NCBI GenBank assembly: GCA_024449915.1
Contig: JAMZAV010002199.1
Location: 42,380 to 106,379 of the forward strand
Length of the DNA: 64,000 bases
Direction of reading: 5' to 3'
From: Sweltsa coloradensis
Taxonomy: Eukaryota; Arthropoda; Insecta; Plecoptera; Chloroperlidae
Shown here: positions 11,650 to 22,039 of the stretch, one piece after another
Position numbering within the stretch: the stretch's first letter is position 1
Layout of the letters: the number at the start of each line of letters is the position of its first letter
Made by a program: the position numbers and the translations under genes
Notes under the pieces: model-generated
What the model saw: only the letters and a program-made list of their open reading frames with translations
What the model was told of the DNA's origin: nothing
The model's database searches: none

Positions 11650-12319
11650 ATTCAACAAACTTTGTACTTGGAACTGGATATTCTCCGTATGTTCCGTTTC
11701 TCGGGTATACCAACAAAGCCTGCATGCAAACACTCAAAGTCGGCACAGTCCATGCGTTTTTTTGGTTTATTTGGATTAAGGACGCGTCAACCGTTAGGTC
11801 ATAATGCACCACTCTAGTCTAAGGGGGGGGGGGGTGGAGGAGGGGCCCATGCTGGTCAGAACCAGCCACGGGTAAGGGGAGGAAGGGGGGTTTCTCACAT
11901 CGCGGTCGTCATCGTCTTTGTCATCGTTCGTTGTGTGTCATTGTCATCGTCGCCGGGGGTCGTCAAGGGAAGGGGACAAGGTCCCCGGCGACGATTGCCA
12001 GAGCTCGCCTCTAGTTTCGGGGAGTAAGATACTCCGCTCTTTCTAGCTGATGTTTGCGAGGTGGACTTTTTCTCTTGAATCGCCTTTTACGATTAGCAGA
12101 GCCATGCTCTGGGCCAATTCTACCCCGGGCCCAGACGGGGTTCATGCGGAACTGTTCCGATGCCAAGGTTGTAAGAACGTCTATCATTCCTCTAGGTCTC
12201 TTAGGAGACATCTCAAGTACGAGTGTGGGAAAGATCCACAGTTTCCGTGCCCGCAATGTGATTTGAAATCGAAACACCGCTCGAACCTGCGCAAACACAT
12301 TCAAACCATGCACACCTAA
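11650..12319 (+). pseudogene. lola: lola-type alternative 3' exon B, acceptor lost and split by a retroposon
   Basis: Paralogue of exon D. The acceptor TTGCAG of D reads TTGCGG here (11644-11649), so the AG is gone. The leader (SNNFVLGTGYS-like) matches D up to GTVHA; then a 386-bp insertion at 11757-12142 brings an in-frame stop near 11803. After it the finger pair continues intact: CQGC...HLKYEC (C2HC) and CPQC...HIQTMH (C2H2), ending TAA at 12317-12319. The fingers cannot be read from the normal acceptor without removing the insert. Confidence 0.8.
11757..12142 (-). mobile_element. SINE-like retroposon inserted in lola exon B
   Basis: Flanked by 6-bp direct repeats CATGCG (11751-11756 and 12143-12148); the uninterrupted site is visible at exon D (GTCCATGCGGAACTG). 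The T7 run at the left edge suggests an A-rich 3' tail on the minus strand. Body shared with 62640-63030 (strong) and 51137-51430 (weaker): phrases GGACGCGTCAAC, CGAGCTCTGG on minus, and AGCAGAGCCATGCTCTGG. No ORF of its own. It could also be a 5'-truncated LINE tail. Confidence 0.65.
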
Positions 12320-12774
12320 CCCTTCATTCACAGGGAGTTATGGGATGTACACCTTTCATTGTATCCACTGCGACGATTGAGGTTCTGTTAGCAGAACGTA
12401 GTAATTGTGAATATATTTTTATGCAGCTTGGACAATAATTGGCTTCTGATCCAGAATCCTAAAGACTCAACGAAAATGGATTTGGCTTAACAATACGTGT
12501 CCTAAATACGTATTTCAACATTCGCATTAGTACAACATGTATCAACACACACACGACAGAATAAACGCCGTTTGAGTTGAATTGTAGACTTCAGTCGCTG
12601 CGCTTCCTCGTCTACTAAACCATTGCACATTTGCCTCGACCCTGCTTACTCTTCGATATGTGGAAGGTATAAAATAATAGCCTCCGGGTCAAACATATTG
12701 TCAATTAAACTTTAATTCAAGAGCCAAAAAGATAGGCTCTGGCAGATTCAGCCACTGAAAGTCAGCATTCCAAT

Positions 12775-12867
12775 CGTTTAGTAGTTGAATGTTGTACATC
12801 TCTGATAGTTCTTCCTCCAAGCACAAAGTCACATATGATATAGTGTCAGCCTCGGAAAGGCAGCTGA
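12775..12867 (-). pseudogene. tandem duplicate of the CYP4 C-terminal tail
   Basis: Immediately beyond the CYP4 stop, the minus strand repeats a diverged version of the exon's last about 75 bp: ...LCLEEELSEMYNIQLLN compared with LCLTMRLEQELGERYRIQLHKR. At DNA level CGCTTGGAACAAGAGCTG matches TGCTTGGAGGAAGAACTA. It lies after the stop codon and has no acceptor of its own, so it is a leftover of a local tandem duplication. Confidence 0.6.
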
Positions 12868-13051
12868 CTATCGCTTGTGTAGTTGAATGCGGTACCTCTC
12901 CCCCAGCTCTTGTTCCAAGCGCATGGTCAAACATAGTTCCAGTCTCTGTAAGTCGGGCATGTCGAGAAGTGTGGACACTTGGTAGCGGCGCAGAACTTGA
13001 CTTAAGATGCTCTTCATCTGCAACTGTGCATATTTCTGCCCGATGCAGTTC
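12868..13051 (-). CDS. cytochrome P450 CYP4-type, last coding exon (heme-binding Cys)
   Basis: Reads from an acceptor CCCTAG (complement 13052-13057) into (G)NCIGQKYAQLQMKSILSQVL and ends at the stop 12868-12870. Joined to 13584-13748 it completes the P450 signature PFGAGPRNCIG (FxxGxRxCxG), whose Cys is the thiolate ligand of the heme iron; the split falls inside the Arg codon. The residues after it fit the L-helix and beta-4 tail of CYP4 proteins, with a normal C-terminal length. CYP4 enzymes are ER-anchored monooxygenases acting mainly on fatty acids, hormones or xenobiotics. No upstream N-terminal exons are found in the window, so whether the gene works is unknown. Confidence 0.85.
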
Positions 13052-13583
13052 CTAGGGAAAACCAGCAGTGAATACAATACTTGCCATTACAATTACGAAT
13101 TGCAATCACTAAATACAATTACGTAAAAGTACCACAACATTAAAACTACACAATAATCACTACAATGCAATGTGACCACATAATATAGCATAACCAAACT
13201 GACACAGCCCAGCTTCACTACACTTCCATGAATATAAGCTCTAGGAAATATGTTTAACTGACTAACAATACCTATCTTCTTGACTGTACTTTTTTAGTTT
13301 TCGTACAAATTAACGTTTTTGCCATAATCAAAGAAAGAATTCTAATTCATTTATCTAACATATTAATTTTTATACTATATGAATGTAAAGATGCTTGCAA
13401 ATTGCAATATATTTGTAAAATAAAGGTGGGTTGTGCATAATGTTAAAATGTATAAATCTTAATCTTTATCTAAATGTGCAATGTGTATCTACAGGATGGT
13501 TAATAAATCAATCAATGAATCATCCATTTGCAAGCTACATACTCTGTACTTCTGGCCCTAATCCTAGGCATCGTGCTGTTTAC

Positions 13584-13748
13584 CTGGGCCCAGCACCGAA
13601 TGGTACGTAGGCATAGGGGTGTGTGTGCTTGGAGTGTTCCGGCAGCCAGCGGTCCGGCCAGAACTTGTCTGGCTCGGGGAAGTACCGGGGGTCTCGGTGA
13701 GTGGCGTAGGACAGAACAATTACAGAGCTTCCGGCAGGAAGAGTGTAC
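13584..13748 (-). CDS. cytochrome P450 CYP4-type, penultimate exon (PERF region)
   Basis: A 165-bp exon: acceptor TTTCAG (complement 13749-13754), donor GTAAAC (complement 13578-13583). It encodes YTLPAGSSVIVLSYATHRDP, then PRYFPEPDKFWPDRWLPE and HTHPYAYVPFGAGP. This is the stretch between K-helix and heme loop, with the PxxFxPxRW block (PERF motif) typical of CYP4. Its first base completes the Lys codon begun in exon 24180-24361 and its last two begin the Arg codon finished at 13051. The GC-rich codon use stands out from the AT-rich intron. The plus-strand open frame across it is a shadow. Confidence 0.88.
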
Positions 13749-13884
13749 CTGAAATCAGTCCAATTCGTGTTGTTTAATTCTGTGGCTGTAGCACTAGGTC
13801 ATTATGTTCCAAATTTGTGTAACAGCATATAAAAATATATTGGTATGAAAACATTACATAAATTGTTGATTGAATATAAATTAA

Positions 13885-14525
13885 GGCTATTGTATTACCT
13901 CTGGCCGATAATTTGAAAGTCGAAGAAACATGTCTGAAAAGTTTGCTGAATGAAAGAAGGCCCTTTAAAATAACAGAAAAAAAATTGTGAATTTTTTTGG
14001 GCGGGACATAACCTCACTTTTGGAAATTATATTTAGATTTTTGGACAAAAGTGTAGTATACAAGACTCGTTCAAAATTTAATTTTGAGAATCGGTTTTCT
14101 GGACATAGTTTCTTAACAACTTTAGCTATAACTTGACTATAGCTAAAATAGTTTTCTGAAAATAACAGTTGGTGTACGAATTTTTTTGTCAAACGGTGCA
14201 AAACTCGTATTTGTACCGTTTGACAAAAAAATCGTCCACCAACTGTTATTTTCAGAAAACTATTTTAGCTATAATCAAGTTATAGCTAAAGGTGTTTGGA
14301 AACTATGTCCAGAAAACCGATTCTCAAAATTAAATTTTGAACTAGTCTTGTATACTACATTTTTGTCCAAAATCTAAATATAATTTCCAAAAGTGAGGTT
14401 ATGTCCGCCCAAAAAAATTCACAATTTGTTTTCTGTTTTTTTATTTTTTAGTTCTTTCATTCAGCAAACTTTTCAGACATGTTTCTTCGACTTTCAAATT
14501 ATCGGCCAGAGGTGGTACAATAGCC
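13885..14525. mobile_element. long-TIR MITE flanked by TTAA (piggyBac-like target)
   Basis: Nearly a full palindrome: the left arm GGCTATTGTATTACCTCTGG and the right arm complement run about 290 bp each, meeting around 14205-14215. TTAA at 13881-13884 and 14526-14529 forms the target duplication used by piggyBac-type elements. The ends GGCTATT are shared with 57268-57897. No transposase. The apparent ORFs on both strands are palindrome mirror images. Confidence 0.75.
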
Positions 14526-14638
14526 TTAAGAATGTATGTGTGTGCTGCATATGTGTTAAGTGTGCGAGGTGTGAAGATTAATGCGCGACTGAAGTGACTG
14601 AAGATGTAAGTGAAGGTGACAATCAGAATTTTCACTAC

Positions 14639-15206
14639 TGTTCGAGCCGAGGTGCTCAACTCCGAGAATAATGGACTGTATATATTTTGATCTGAACTTA
14701 CCCCGAATCTTGACGTAGGCTGAAGGAGGCAGTGCAGAGGTAAGTACGATGGGCGAGATGTTAAGCCCACCGCGAGAGAGAACAGGGATAAAGAAACTCG
14801 AGTTTGGAATAGTGAGTAGGAAGTTAGAGAATGCCTGGAAGGCAAGTCGAACCAAGGACTGCAGCTCGGAATCCGTCGGTTGTATTCCAAGACGGACGCG
14901 GCAGGCGGCTACACACTTGAATACGTACAGTGAGTGCAATGTCCGGAGAGCGGACACGTGCTTTTGCGAGGTGCGAGCGAGAAAGAAAACGAACTTTGCA
15001 CTTCATCGAGTGAAGGCGAGAGGCGAACTGCATTGACGAACTACTTGCATAAAGTCGAACGCGAGAGAACCAGGAAAAGACGTCTGATAGGCAGAAATTC
15101 AAACAGGTGATAACAATATGTGCAACTTATGAATACGAAACAAGAAATACCAATAGCTAAGAGAAAAATATAACTACCAAAATAGCGCCGGGGAATGGCG
15201 CGAACA
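14639..15206 (-). repeat. 3' LTR of the BEL/Pao element
   Basis: 568 bp, TGTTCGAG...GCGAACA on the plus strand, matching 20714-21287 with only scattered small indels and substitutions. The 5-bp duplication ACTAC abuts its outer edge (14634-14638) and the outer edge of the other LTR (21288-21292). Confidence 0.92.
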
Positions 15207-15293
15207 TAACCGCCCACCTAAAATGGATATTTTAGATAGGACCAAGAGAAATAACTAAGAACTACAACTATAAGACCGAGCCAAAACGAATAA

Positions 15294-16520
15294 CTAAGAA
15301 GGAGGGAGGATCACCAACTTGTTCACCGGACGGGTAAACACTCCTTTGGGAGTCCGAACGGACGCCACTCTGATGACGTTGTCTTTGCCAGGGCACACTT
15401 GTACCACCCGGCCAATAGGCCAAGACAAAGGAGTGGTAGCGGGTTCCAACACGAAGACCACGTCACCGACCTTGAGGTTCGGGCACGCGCGCACCCACTT
15501 CCCACACTGAAATCTGCGTGTGGCAGATACTCAGAGGACCAACGTGTCCAAAAGCTTTGATGCAGTTGACGGACTTGAAGCCAACGAGAGAGGTGAGAGG
15601 CATTCTCGACGACAGCAACTTCGGGGGGTGCGAAAAGCGAAGTGCCGATCAACAAATGTGCGGGAGAGAGGTAATTTTGGGCCATCCAGGGGGTCGAACG
15701 AAGTGGCACAAAGCGGACGACTATTCAACACGGCTTCGATGCGTGAAAACAGGGTGGAGTACTCCTCGAAATTAAGGGCGGAGTCCTTAATTAGTCGATG
15801 CAGGAGTAACTTGGCGGATTTTACCCGGCTTCCCAAAGTCCACCGAAATTAGGAGCGTAAGGGGGGTTGAAATGCCACCTAACATTACGTAGTGCAAGCT
15901 TGTCCGCGATGGCGGTCTCAGCTGCCGTGAGAGAATCGTAGACTCGCGGAGCGAGCGAGCAGCACCTACGTAGTTACGGCCACAGTCGGAGTAAATGTGA
16001 GCTGGGAGTCCACCCCGGGCGAGAAACCGATCAAGACAGGCCAGGAAAGCTTCAGTGAACAGGTCAGAGACCAGCTCAAGATGCACAGCTTTGGTGGCAT
16101 GCAGACGAAGAGACATAAGTAGCCTTGACGATGGAGGCATTACGACGAGGACTCGTCTTCACTGAGAATGGGCCAGCGTAGTCTGTGCCCACGTGGAGGA
16201 ACGCACGCGAAGGCTTAACGCGAGATTCAGGCAGATTGGCCATAATTGGCTGATTAGGCTTGGCGCGGAATTTAAAAACAGGTTAAGCAGCGACGAATGC
16301 GTTGCCGTAACAAACCACGCAGAGAGATAATCCAATACATCTGCTGAATGAGAGCTTGCACAGTGCGGGGGCCAGAGTGCAAGGAGGAGAGATGGAAGGC
16401 ATCACACAAGAGCGCGGACAAATGCGCTTCCTTGGGAAGCAAGAGGGGATGACGAGCTTCTTCGGGGAGAGAAGAAAATGGAAAGCCTGCCGCCCACCCT
16501 GACAAACCCACGGGAGTCAA
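15294..16520 (-). pseudogene. BEL/Pao integrase and C-terminal domain, frameshifted
   Basis: Pieces in order on the minus strand: the zinc-binding part (HLSALLCDAFHLSSLHSGP, QMYWIISLRG, RRCLTCF; about 16520-16272), the catalytic core (LHATKAVHLELVSDLFTEAF, YSDCGRNYVGA; 16140-15787), the RIEAVLNSRPL block (15836-15531) and the terminal domain (LKVGDVVFVLEP...RVVQVCPGKDNVIRVASV; 15494-15294). The core motif usually reads SDNGTNF; here SDCGRNY is altered. Integrase joins the cDNA to chromosomal DNA. At least three frame changes interrupt it. Confidence 0.85.
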
Positions 16521-17041
16521 TGAAGGGCTTGAGGGTGGCGATGCGGGGGGTCACGAACGAGTGGTTTAGCCAGTTGCTTGAGCTCATCAGCGAAGTACTG
16601 CTGCTGAGTGATGCGCACGAACCAGGCGCATCGCGTCCTCAAGATCGGACGGGAGCAGAGGACCAGAGGGGGGTGCAAGGTTACTTCGACGAGCAAGCAA
16701 GATGCGGGAAAAGCGTACCACGTGACCGAACACGCGCTTGGCTTTCAAGAGCGAGGAGAAACTCTGCAGTTTGACAAGCAGAGGATCAATGACGGGATCA
16801 TGAGTTATCAGCACCGTGGGAGACGCTTTCAGCTCGGGCAAGTCGTGGCTGGGTTCAACCGAAGGGACCCGAGCGAGACCACGTGGAGGGGCGGAGAACG
16901 CATGAAGGGGGAACAAGAGAACCATATGGGGTGGTTCAACAGGTCCAGGGGGAGCAGCCCCCGAGAGGCGCAATCGGCAGGGTTCTCTTCAGAAACTAAC
17001 ATGAGCCCAATACAGGGGGGAAGTGGTCTCGAGTATTTCGA

Positions 17042-18332
17042 CTACCGATTGGTGACGAATGTCTTCAGCTGGTGCGGGGGGGTACTGAGCCAAGCGAGCA
17101 CGATAGTGGAGTCAGTGTATAGCAACACTGTTTCTAGTGCAAGGGCTTGAGAGCGGGTAGGGTGTATATAAGCACCCCAGACAATAACAATGCTCCACTG
17201 AGTTCCAACTTGGGCACAGTGAGCAGCTTGACGGGCGCGACCTTGCTCCTGGCTCTCAACAATCGACGTGAGATTGCGAGGCACGTCTCAACGTGCAAGT
17301 AAAGAGTAGCAGCGTAGGCCTTCTCGGAGGCGTCGCAAAACCCTACAAGCCGGTATGTGGCATCGTTCATGACAAGGAGACGCGGAACATGAACATCACT
17401 CAACTTGGGCACGCTTTCAATGGCAGTGAGCCAAGTCTGAGAGATTGATTCCGAGAGTGATTCATCCCACTCCACCGCGCAAGAGCCAGAGATTCTGCTA
17501 TGAAAAAACCTTTCATCCAGGAGACGAAAGGGGTGAGAAACCCGAGTGGGTCGAATATGCGCGCGATGTAGGAGAGTATGGACCGTTTGGTGACGAAACC
17601 CTACAAAGGGCAGAGTGTGGAAGCTGAAGCAATCGGAACGAGGGTCCCACAACAGACCGAGAATTTTCAAAGCTTGTTCGTCGTTGGAGAAGACCAGGGG
17701 AGTTTTAGATGGTCCTTGGGGAGGGAGCTAAGAGCGTCAGGAACATTGCTAGCCCACTTGCGTAGCTCGACGCCTGCACACTGAGTGAGTGACTGCAACT
17801 CAGCACGAAGCACGAGGGCTTCGTCAAGGTCACTGGCGCCTGAAACTACGTCATCTATGTAGATGTTTGAAGTAAGGGCGCGTGAAGCGAGAGGAAACTT
17901 AGCACCTTCGTCCACGACCAGTTGCTGCAACACTCGTTGGGCCTGGAAGGCAGAGGGCGTGAGACCGTAGGTCACTGTATTGAGCTCGTACTCAATGACA
18001 GGAGAGTAGGGCTCAGGACGCCAGAATATGTGCTGACAAGCACGATCGTCCTGGTGCACAAGGATTTGACGGTACATCTGTCTCACGTCCGCGCACAAAG
18101 CTACAGGATAAGTGCGAAAAGTGGTTAGAACAGTGGGAAGGTCACTTTGAAGCTTAGGACCACTCAGCAGGACGTGGTTGAGAGCGACTCCACTTTTATC
18201 AGGAGAAGAGGCGTTGAATACCACTCGCAGTTTAGTGGTAGAGCTTGTGACCTTGTGTACACAATGATGCGGGATTATGTACTCCGCAGGTCGAGAGGAA
18301 GGCTGCATGTGCATGTGAACGAGCGTAATCAC
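17042..18332 (-). pseudogene. BEL/Pao reverse transcriptase and RNase H region
   Basis: RT fingers/palm: TTKLRVVFNASSPDKSGVAL, LCADVRQMYRQILVH, VTYGLTPSAFQAQRVLQQL and the active site YIDDVVSGA (about 18332-17667). Then the connection KILGLLWDPRSDCFSFH and RNase H-like stretch LVGFCDASEKAYAATLYL, LTVPKLELSGALLL, LLYTDSTIVLAWLS (17670-17042). YIDD in place of YVDD/YMDD is normal for this family. A frame change lies between RT and RNase H. It copies the element RNA and removes the template. Confidence 0.88.
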
Positions 18333-18367
18333 TCATGAACTCATGATATGAGTCATGAAGTGGAGGA

Positions 18368-19381
18368 TCACGCTTCAGACGACGCTCTAAAAATGACAAA
18401 AGTCTTGAGCGCGACGTCACGATTGTAGCCTGGCATGACGCAATCAGGCTTGAATGGTAGAGCGACCGAGTAGCGGCCAGAGGGGTCGCGAGAGTGAGTT
18501 TTAATGAAGTGCTCTTCAAAAGAGCGAATCCATTGGGTCCAGAGAGGGAGGTCGACTGACTTTTCTGTTTCCCAGAAGAGACGGAGAGTATGTTCCAACG
18601 GGGAGCTTGTCACAGCGAGAAATGAGTAGGATGACTCAGATGCTGGTTGAGTAGCGTGGACCGGACCTAAGATTACCCAACCAAAAACCGTTTTGAGTGC
18701 GGCAGGTTTGCTGCCTACGATCGTGTGTCCGGTTTTACAGAGAATGTCTGAGTAGAGATCGGCACCAATGAGGAAATCAATGGGCCCTGGTACATTGAAG
18801 CGATCGTCAGCGAGGTCAAGGTCATGATAGCGCTCTATGACGTCAGTGGACACGGAGGATGTAGGCAAATTGCCGGCAATAGTTGAGAGAACGTGTGCAT
18901 TGACATGCATAGAGGGTTGCCCAGAGAGCCGAGAAGCTAAACTGCATTGCACAATACCATGCACTCGAGTATTAGTTTGTCCGACACCTGACAGTTGGGC
19001 GGTGGCTGGATGACTTTCAAGCCCAAACGTTGCACTAACGACTTAGTGATAGCAGAGATTTGTGACCCGGAGTCAACAACCGCGCGAAAGGGTTGCATTT
19101 ATCCCGTGCGCGTCACTAATGAGTGCGCGAACGGTGCCTAGTATGACAGTTTGATGAGTGGGGCTCGAAGCCTGGACTTGACATGACAGAGTCTGGGGCG
19201 CTGAAGGACCTTGCTCGGTGACAGGAGTATCGTCAGCGAGAGACGGAGCGGATTCAGAATGTAACATAGAATGATGTTTAGAGCTTTGACACACAGAACA
19301 TGATTTCGTGGAAGTGCATTGGGATCGCAGATGTGCACCCATACAATTAAAACAGCGTTTTAATGGGCGCAGCGGGGTCAT
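18368..19381 (-). pseudogene. BEL/Pao zinc-knuckle and protease region
   Basis: The 19381-19073 piece has two Cys/His clusters (CFNCMGAHLRSQC and CSVCQSSKHHSMLH), typical of the gag/protease junction of BEL/Pao. The 18964-18368 piece carries the linker with DRFNVPGPIDFLIGADLYSD and VFGWVILGP, a conserved segment between protease and RT in Pao-type polyproteins. The protease active-site Asp lies in the gap between the pieces, in another frame (minus-strand VVDSGSQIS near 19080-19060). Frame breaks at both ends. Confidence 0.75.
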
Positions 19382-19491
19382 AACGTTGGTCTATGGTTAA
19401 ACCACGGAAAACATTGCACTGGTACAATGTATGAGAAGCCTTACATACCGGACAAGCGGACACAGTTGAATGAGAGTGATTACGAGATGAG

Positions 19492-20498
19492 TTAGTGGGT
19501 ACTCGCTGCACACTGTTGTTCGAGGCAGGGTGACGACACTAACAAGGTGTTGATTCGCTTTGAAGGGAGAGAACTTTTGACGGTAGTAACAGAACTTTTC
19601 CCGACAGCACATAACTCCATCGTTCTAGATTGGTCTTCGAGAAAATCGATTAGCGATTTGTACTCGGGAGTTGAATTAGATGTTTGTCTGTTTTCAAAAG
19701 CCTTGCGAGATGACGCATCAAGATTAGCTAATGCCAAACATAACAATAAGAAAATCACCTAAATCGGGAATATTCAGAGCTTTCAGAGATTCGACAGAGT
19801 TGCGATGTGTTTTTAGAAACGCTTGAAGACCGTCATAGGATGACGTTTTTAGAGGAACAAAATCTAAAATCTTGTGGACATACAAACTCCCTAGTAATCG
19901 CTTGTTTTGATAACGAGAGATGAGAGTGTTCAGAGCGAGGGGGTAATTTTCTTCAGTTATTTGAAACTCTGAGATGAGGGCCGACGGAGTTTCAGACAAT
20001 GAAGTTGTTAAATAGTGTAACTTTTGAACATTACTTAATGATTTATTATCATCGATCAGAGATTTGAAAAGAGAATAGAATTCGGGCCATTTGCAAATGT
20101 CTCCTTTGAACTTGGGAAGATCTATGACTGGCAATGCAAGAGATGGTTGAACTGAGGCGGACAGAGGACCAGGTTGAGTCACAACAGGGCGCTGATTTAA
20201 TTTATCAACCGTAGTATAACGAAACTTACAAGCAAAGAAAAGCGTTTCAAAACTGTCTTGAACTTTGTCTATTTCGATCGATTTAGCGGGAAGAACTACT
20301 TGGGGGGTGAGTTCGGCAAGAGACAGTGGGATTTTGCGGAACTCAGATTCCAATGAGACAAATATCAAAACGGGGCCTAAATGCCTCAACTTGATCGGGT
20401 TTTATTTTTTCGAACGCATTGTACGTTCGCTGAACGGACGCGAATATAAACTCGCGTCGAGCAACTAACTTTTTCTGCTGAGCTTGCAACTCTTCCAT
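19492..20498 (-). pseudogene. BEL/Pao gag, frameshifted
   Basis: An ATG at 20498 (minus) opens MEELQAQQKKLVARREFIFA, which breaks and resumes in the frame of 20389-19724. The main block has ALPVIDLPKFKGDICKWPEF, SNVQKLHYLTTSLS and LGSLYVHKI, the hallmark of the Pao-type gag domain. A further piece lies at 19758-19492. It would form the capsid-like shell. The first start sits about 210 bp inside the 5' LTR, a sensible leader length. Confidence 0.85.
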
Positions 20499-20713
20499 GA
20501 TGAACGGAGATTACAAGTATCAACAATAAGAGGAAACAACGTAAGAGACAATTACACTGAATAGCGCAATCAACAGAAAACACGAGAGCGGAAAACTACA
20601 ACACACAACACCGTGTGTGTAGTGCGACGACCAACAAGGACTAACCTTGAATGAGAAAACTATTTGCGAAAACTGCGGAAAATCACCGGAGCATCCGGCT
20701 TCGGAGGACCATG

Positions 20714-21287
20714 TGTTCGAGCCGAGGTGCTCAACTCCGAGAATAATGGACTGTATATATATTGATCTGAACTTACCCCGAATCTTGACGTAGGCTGAAG
20801 GAGGCAGTGCAGAGGTAAGTACGATGGCGAGATGTTAAGCCCACCGCGAGAGAGAACAGGGATAAGAAACTCGAGTTTGGATGGTGAGTAGGAAGTTAGA
20901 GAATGCCTGGAAGGCAAGTCGAACCAAGGACTGCAGCTCGGAAATCCGTCGTTGTATTCCAAGACGGACGCGGCAGGCGGCTACACACTTGAATACGTAC
21001 AGTGAGTGCAATGTCCGGAGAGCGGACACGTGCGTTGCGAGGTGCGAGCGAGAAAAGTTGAGACGAAAACGAACTTTGCACTTCATCGAGTGAAGGCGAG
21101 AGGCGAACTGCATTGACGAACTACTTGCATAAAGTCGAACGCGAGAGAACCAGGAAATGACGTCTGATAGGCAGAAATTCAAACAGGTGATAACAATATG
21201 TGCAACTTATGAATACGAAACAAGAAATACCAATAGCTAAGAGAAAAATATAACTACCAAAATAGCGCCGGGGAATGGCGCGAAACA
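20714..21287 (-). repeat. 5' LTR of the BEL/Pao element
   Basis: 574 bp. It contains the element promoter in its U3/R part (not resolved). Differences from the other LTR are mostly one- to few-base indels, for example in the GAGCGAGAAA stretch and the GATGG(G)CGAG stretch. Confidence 0.92.
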
Positions 21288-21292
21288 ACTAC

Positions 21293-22035
21293 ATTGACTT
21301 AAAGATTGTTCAAAGTAGGTTGCAATCTCACCATACAGAAAATCAAGTGAACATCTAAAAAGCTGGCCATATGTGACAATTTGTGAATATATATATATTC
21401 CTAGAATACAAATGTGGAGCGTTAAAAAACTCAATTGGAGGCAAATGTTGCAGGTTGTTTACAACTTTGTATAGCGTCTTTAAAAAGTGCTTGGCTTGTT
21501 TGAAGTTTTTTAAATCAATTATTTGTTCATATTTTACATTTTGTTTTATACTCTATTAATAATATTACTAGTATTCGACGCAAGTTTTATGTAGAATTTA
21601 GTCCTTATAGTGTGGCATTTGCGTAAATTTAACACATACCTTAATAAGGTCATCTTTAATCGTCAAAGCATTTTGGCAAATCAGTTAGGTTCCTGTATTA
21701 ATCAAATAATATGCAAATAAAGGTTCAGTTTGAGTCTCACTCAGAGGAAGATTTGGTTTCAATACATTTCCTACTGGTTTTACTTGTGCTTGATGTGTAA
21801 GCATTAAATATATCGGAACTACTCGTTGGAGAGCTTAATCACTCCAAACGGAAGATTTGCTTTCAAAACACTGCCGTCTAATTTTACTTTTTCCTAGGAG
21901 TTTAAAAAAGGAATATCATAACTACTATTTGCGGTCATGTATCACACTAAAACATTAATTTGGTTTCAAAATGCTTCCGTTTGGTCTCTCCTTCGCTCCT
22001 GAGAAATATCTAAACTACTTTTTTGGATCAAAATC
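21293..22035. other. intronic sequence, degenerate repeats only
   Basis: No exon found. From about 21740 to 22000 there are three loose repeats of a TTTGGTTTCAAAA-like phrase (GAAGATTTGGTTTCAATACA, GGAAGATTTGCTTTCAAAAC, AATTTGGTTTCAAAATGC). Otherwise plain AT-rich DNA. Confidence 0.45.
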
Positions 22036-22039
22036 TTTA

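Larger units (their letters stand above)
8917..12545 (+). repeat. segmental duplication, copy 1 (matches about 35707-47150)
   Basis: Collinear matches: 8917-8990 with 35707-35760; 9135-9760 with about 35965-37070; 9780-10034 with 41838-42118; 10802-11640 with 42130-42810 and 45640-45760; 11640-12545 with 46220-46763. Order and orientation are the same, and each unit holds a pair of lola-type exons (A,B versus C,D). Copy 2 is about three times longer because of insertions. Copy 1 carries its own insertions at 10035-10801 and 11757-12142. Confidence 0.85.
14639..21287 (-). mobile_element. BEL/Pao LTR retrotransposon, full length, frameshifted
   Basis: About 6.65 kb on the minus strand with paired LTRs, a 5-bp target duplication ACTAC, and gag, protease, RT, RNase H and integrase domains in BEL/Pao order. 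A primer-binding site starts about two bases inside the 5' LTR (minus strand TGGTCCTCCGAAGCCGGA, complementary to a tRNA 3' end; it resembles tRNA-Tyr with one extra base). The frame is broken several times, yet the LTRs are still very similar, so either it is recently dead or some breaks are assembly indels. It lies in the long CYP4 intron. Confidence 0.93.

Noticed and set aside
12011..12331. Minus-strand ORF over lola exon B
   Set aside because: Spans the retroposon and the antisense of the zinc fingers; no domain.
13528..13752. Plus-strand frame across the CYP4 exon
   Set aside because: Shadow of the minus-strand P450 exon, which has splice sites and family motifs.
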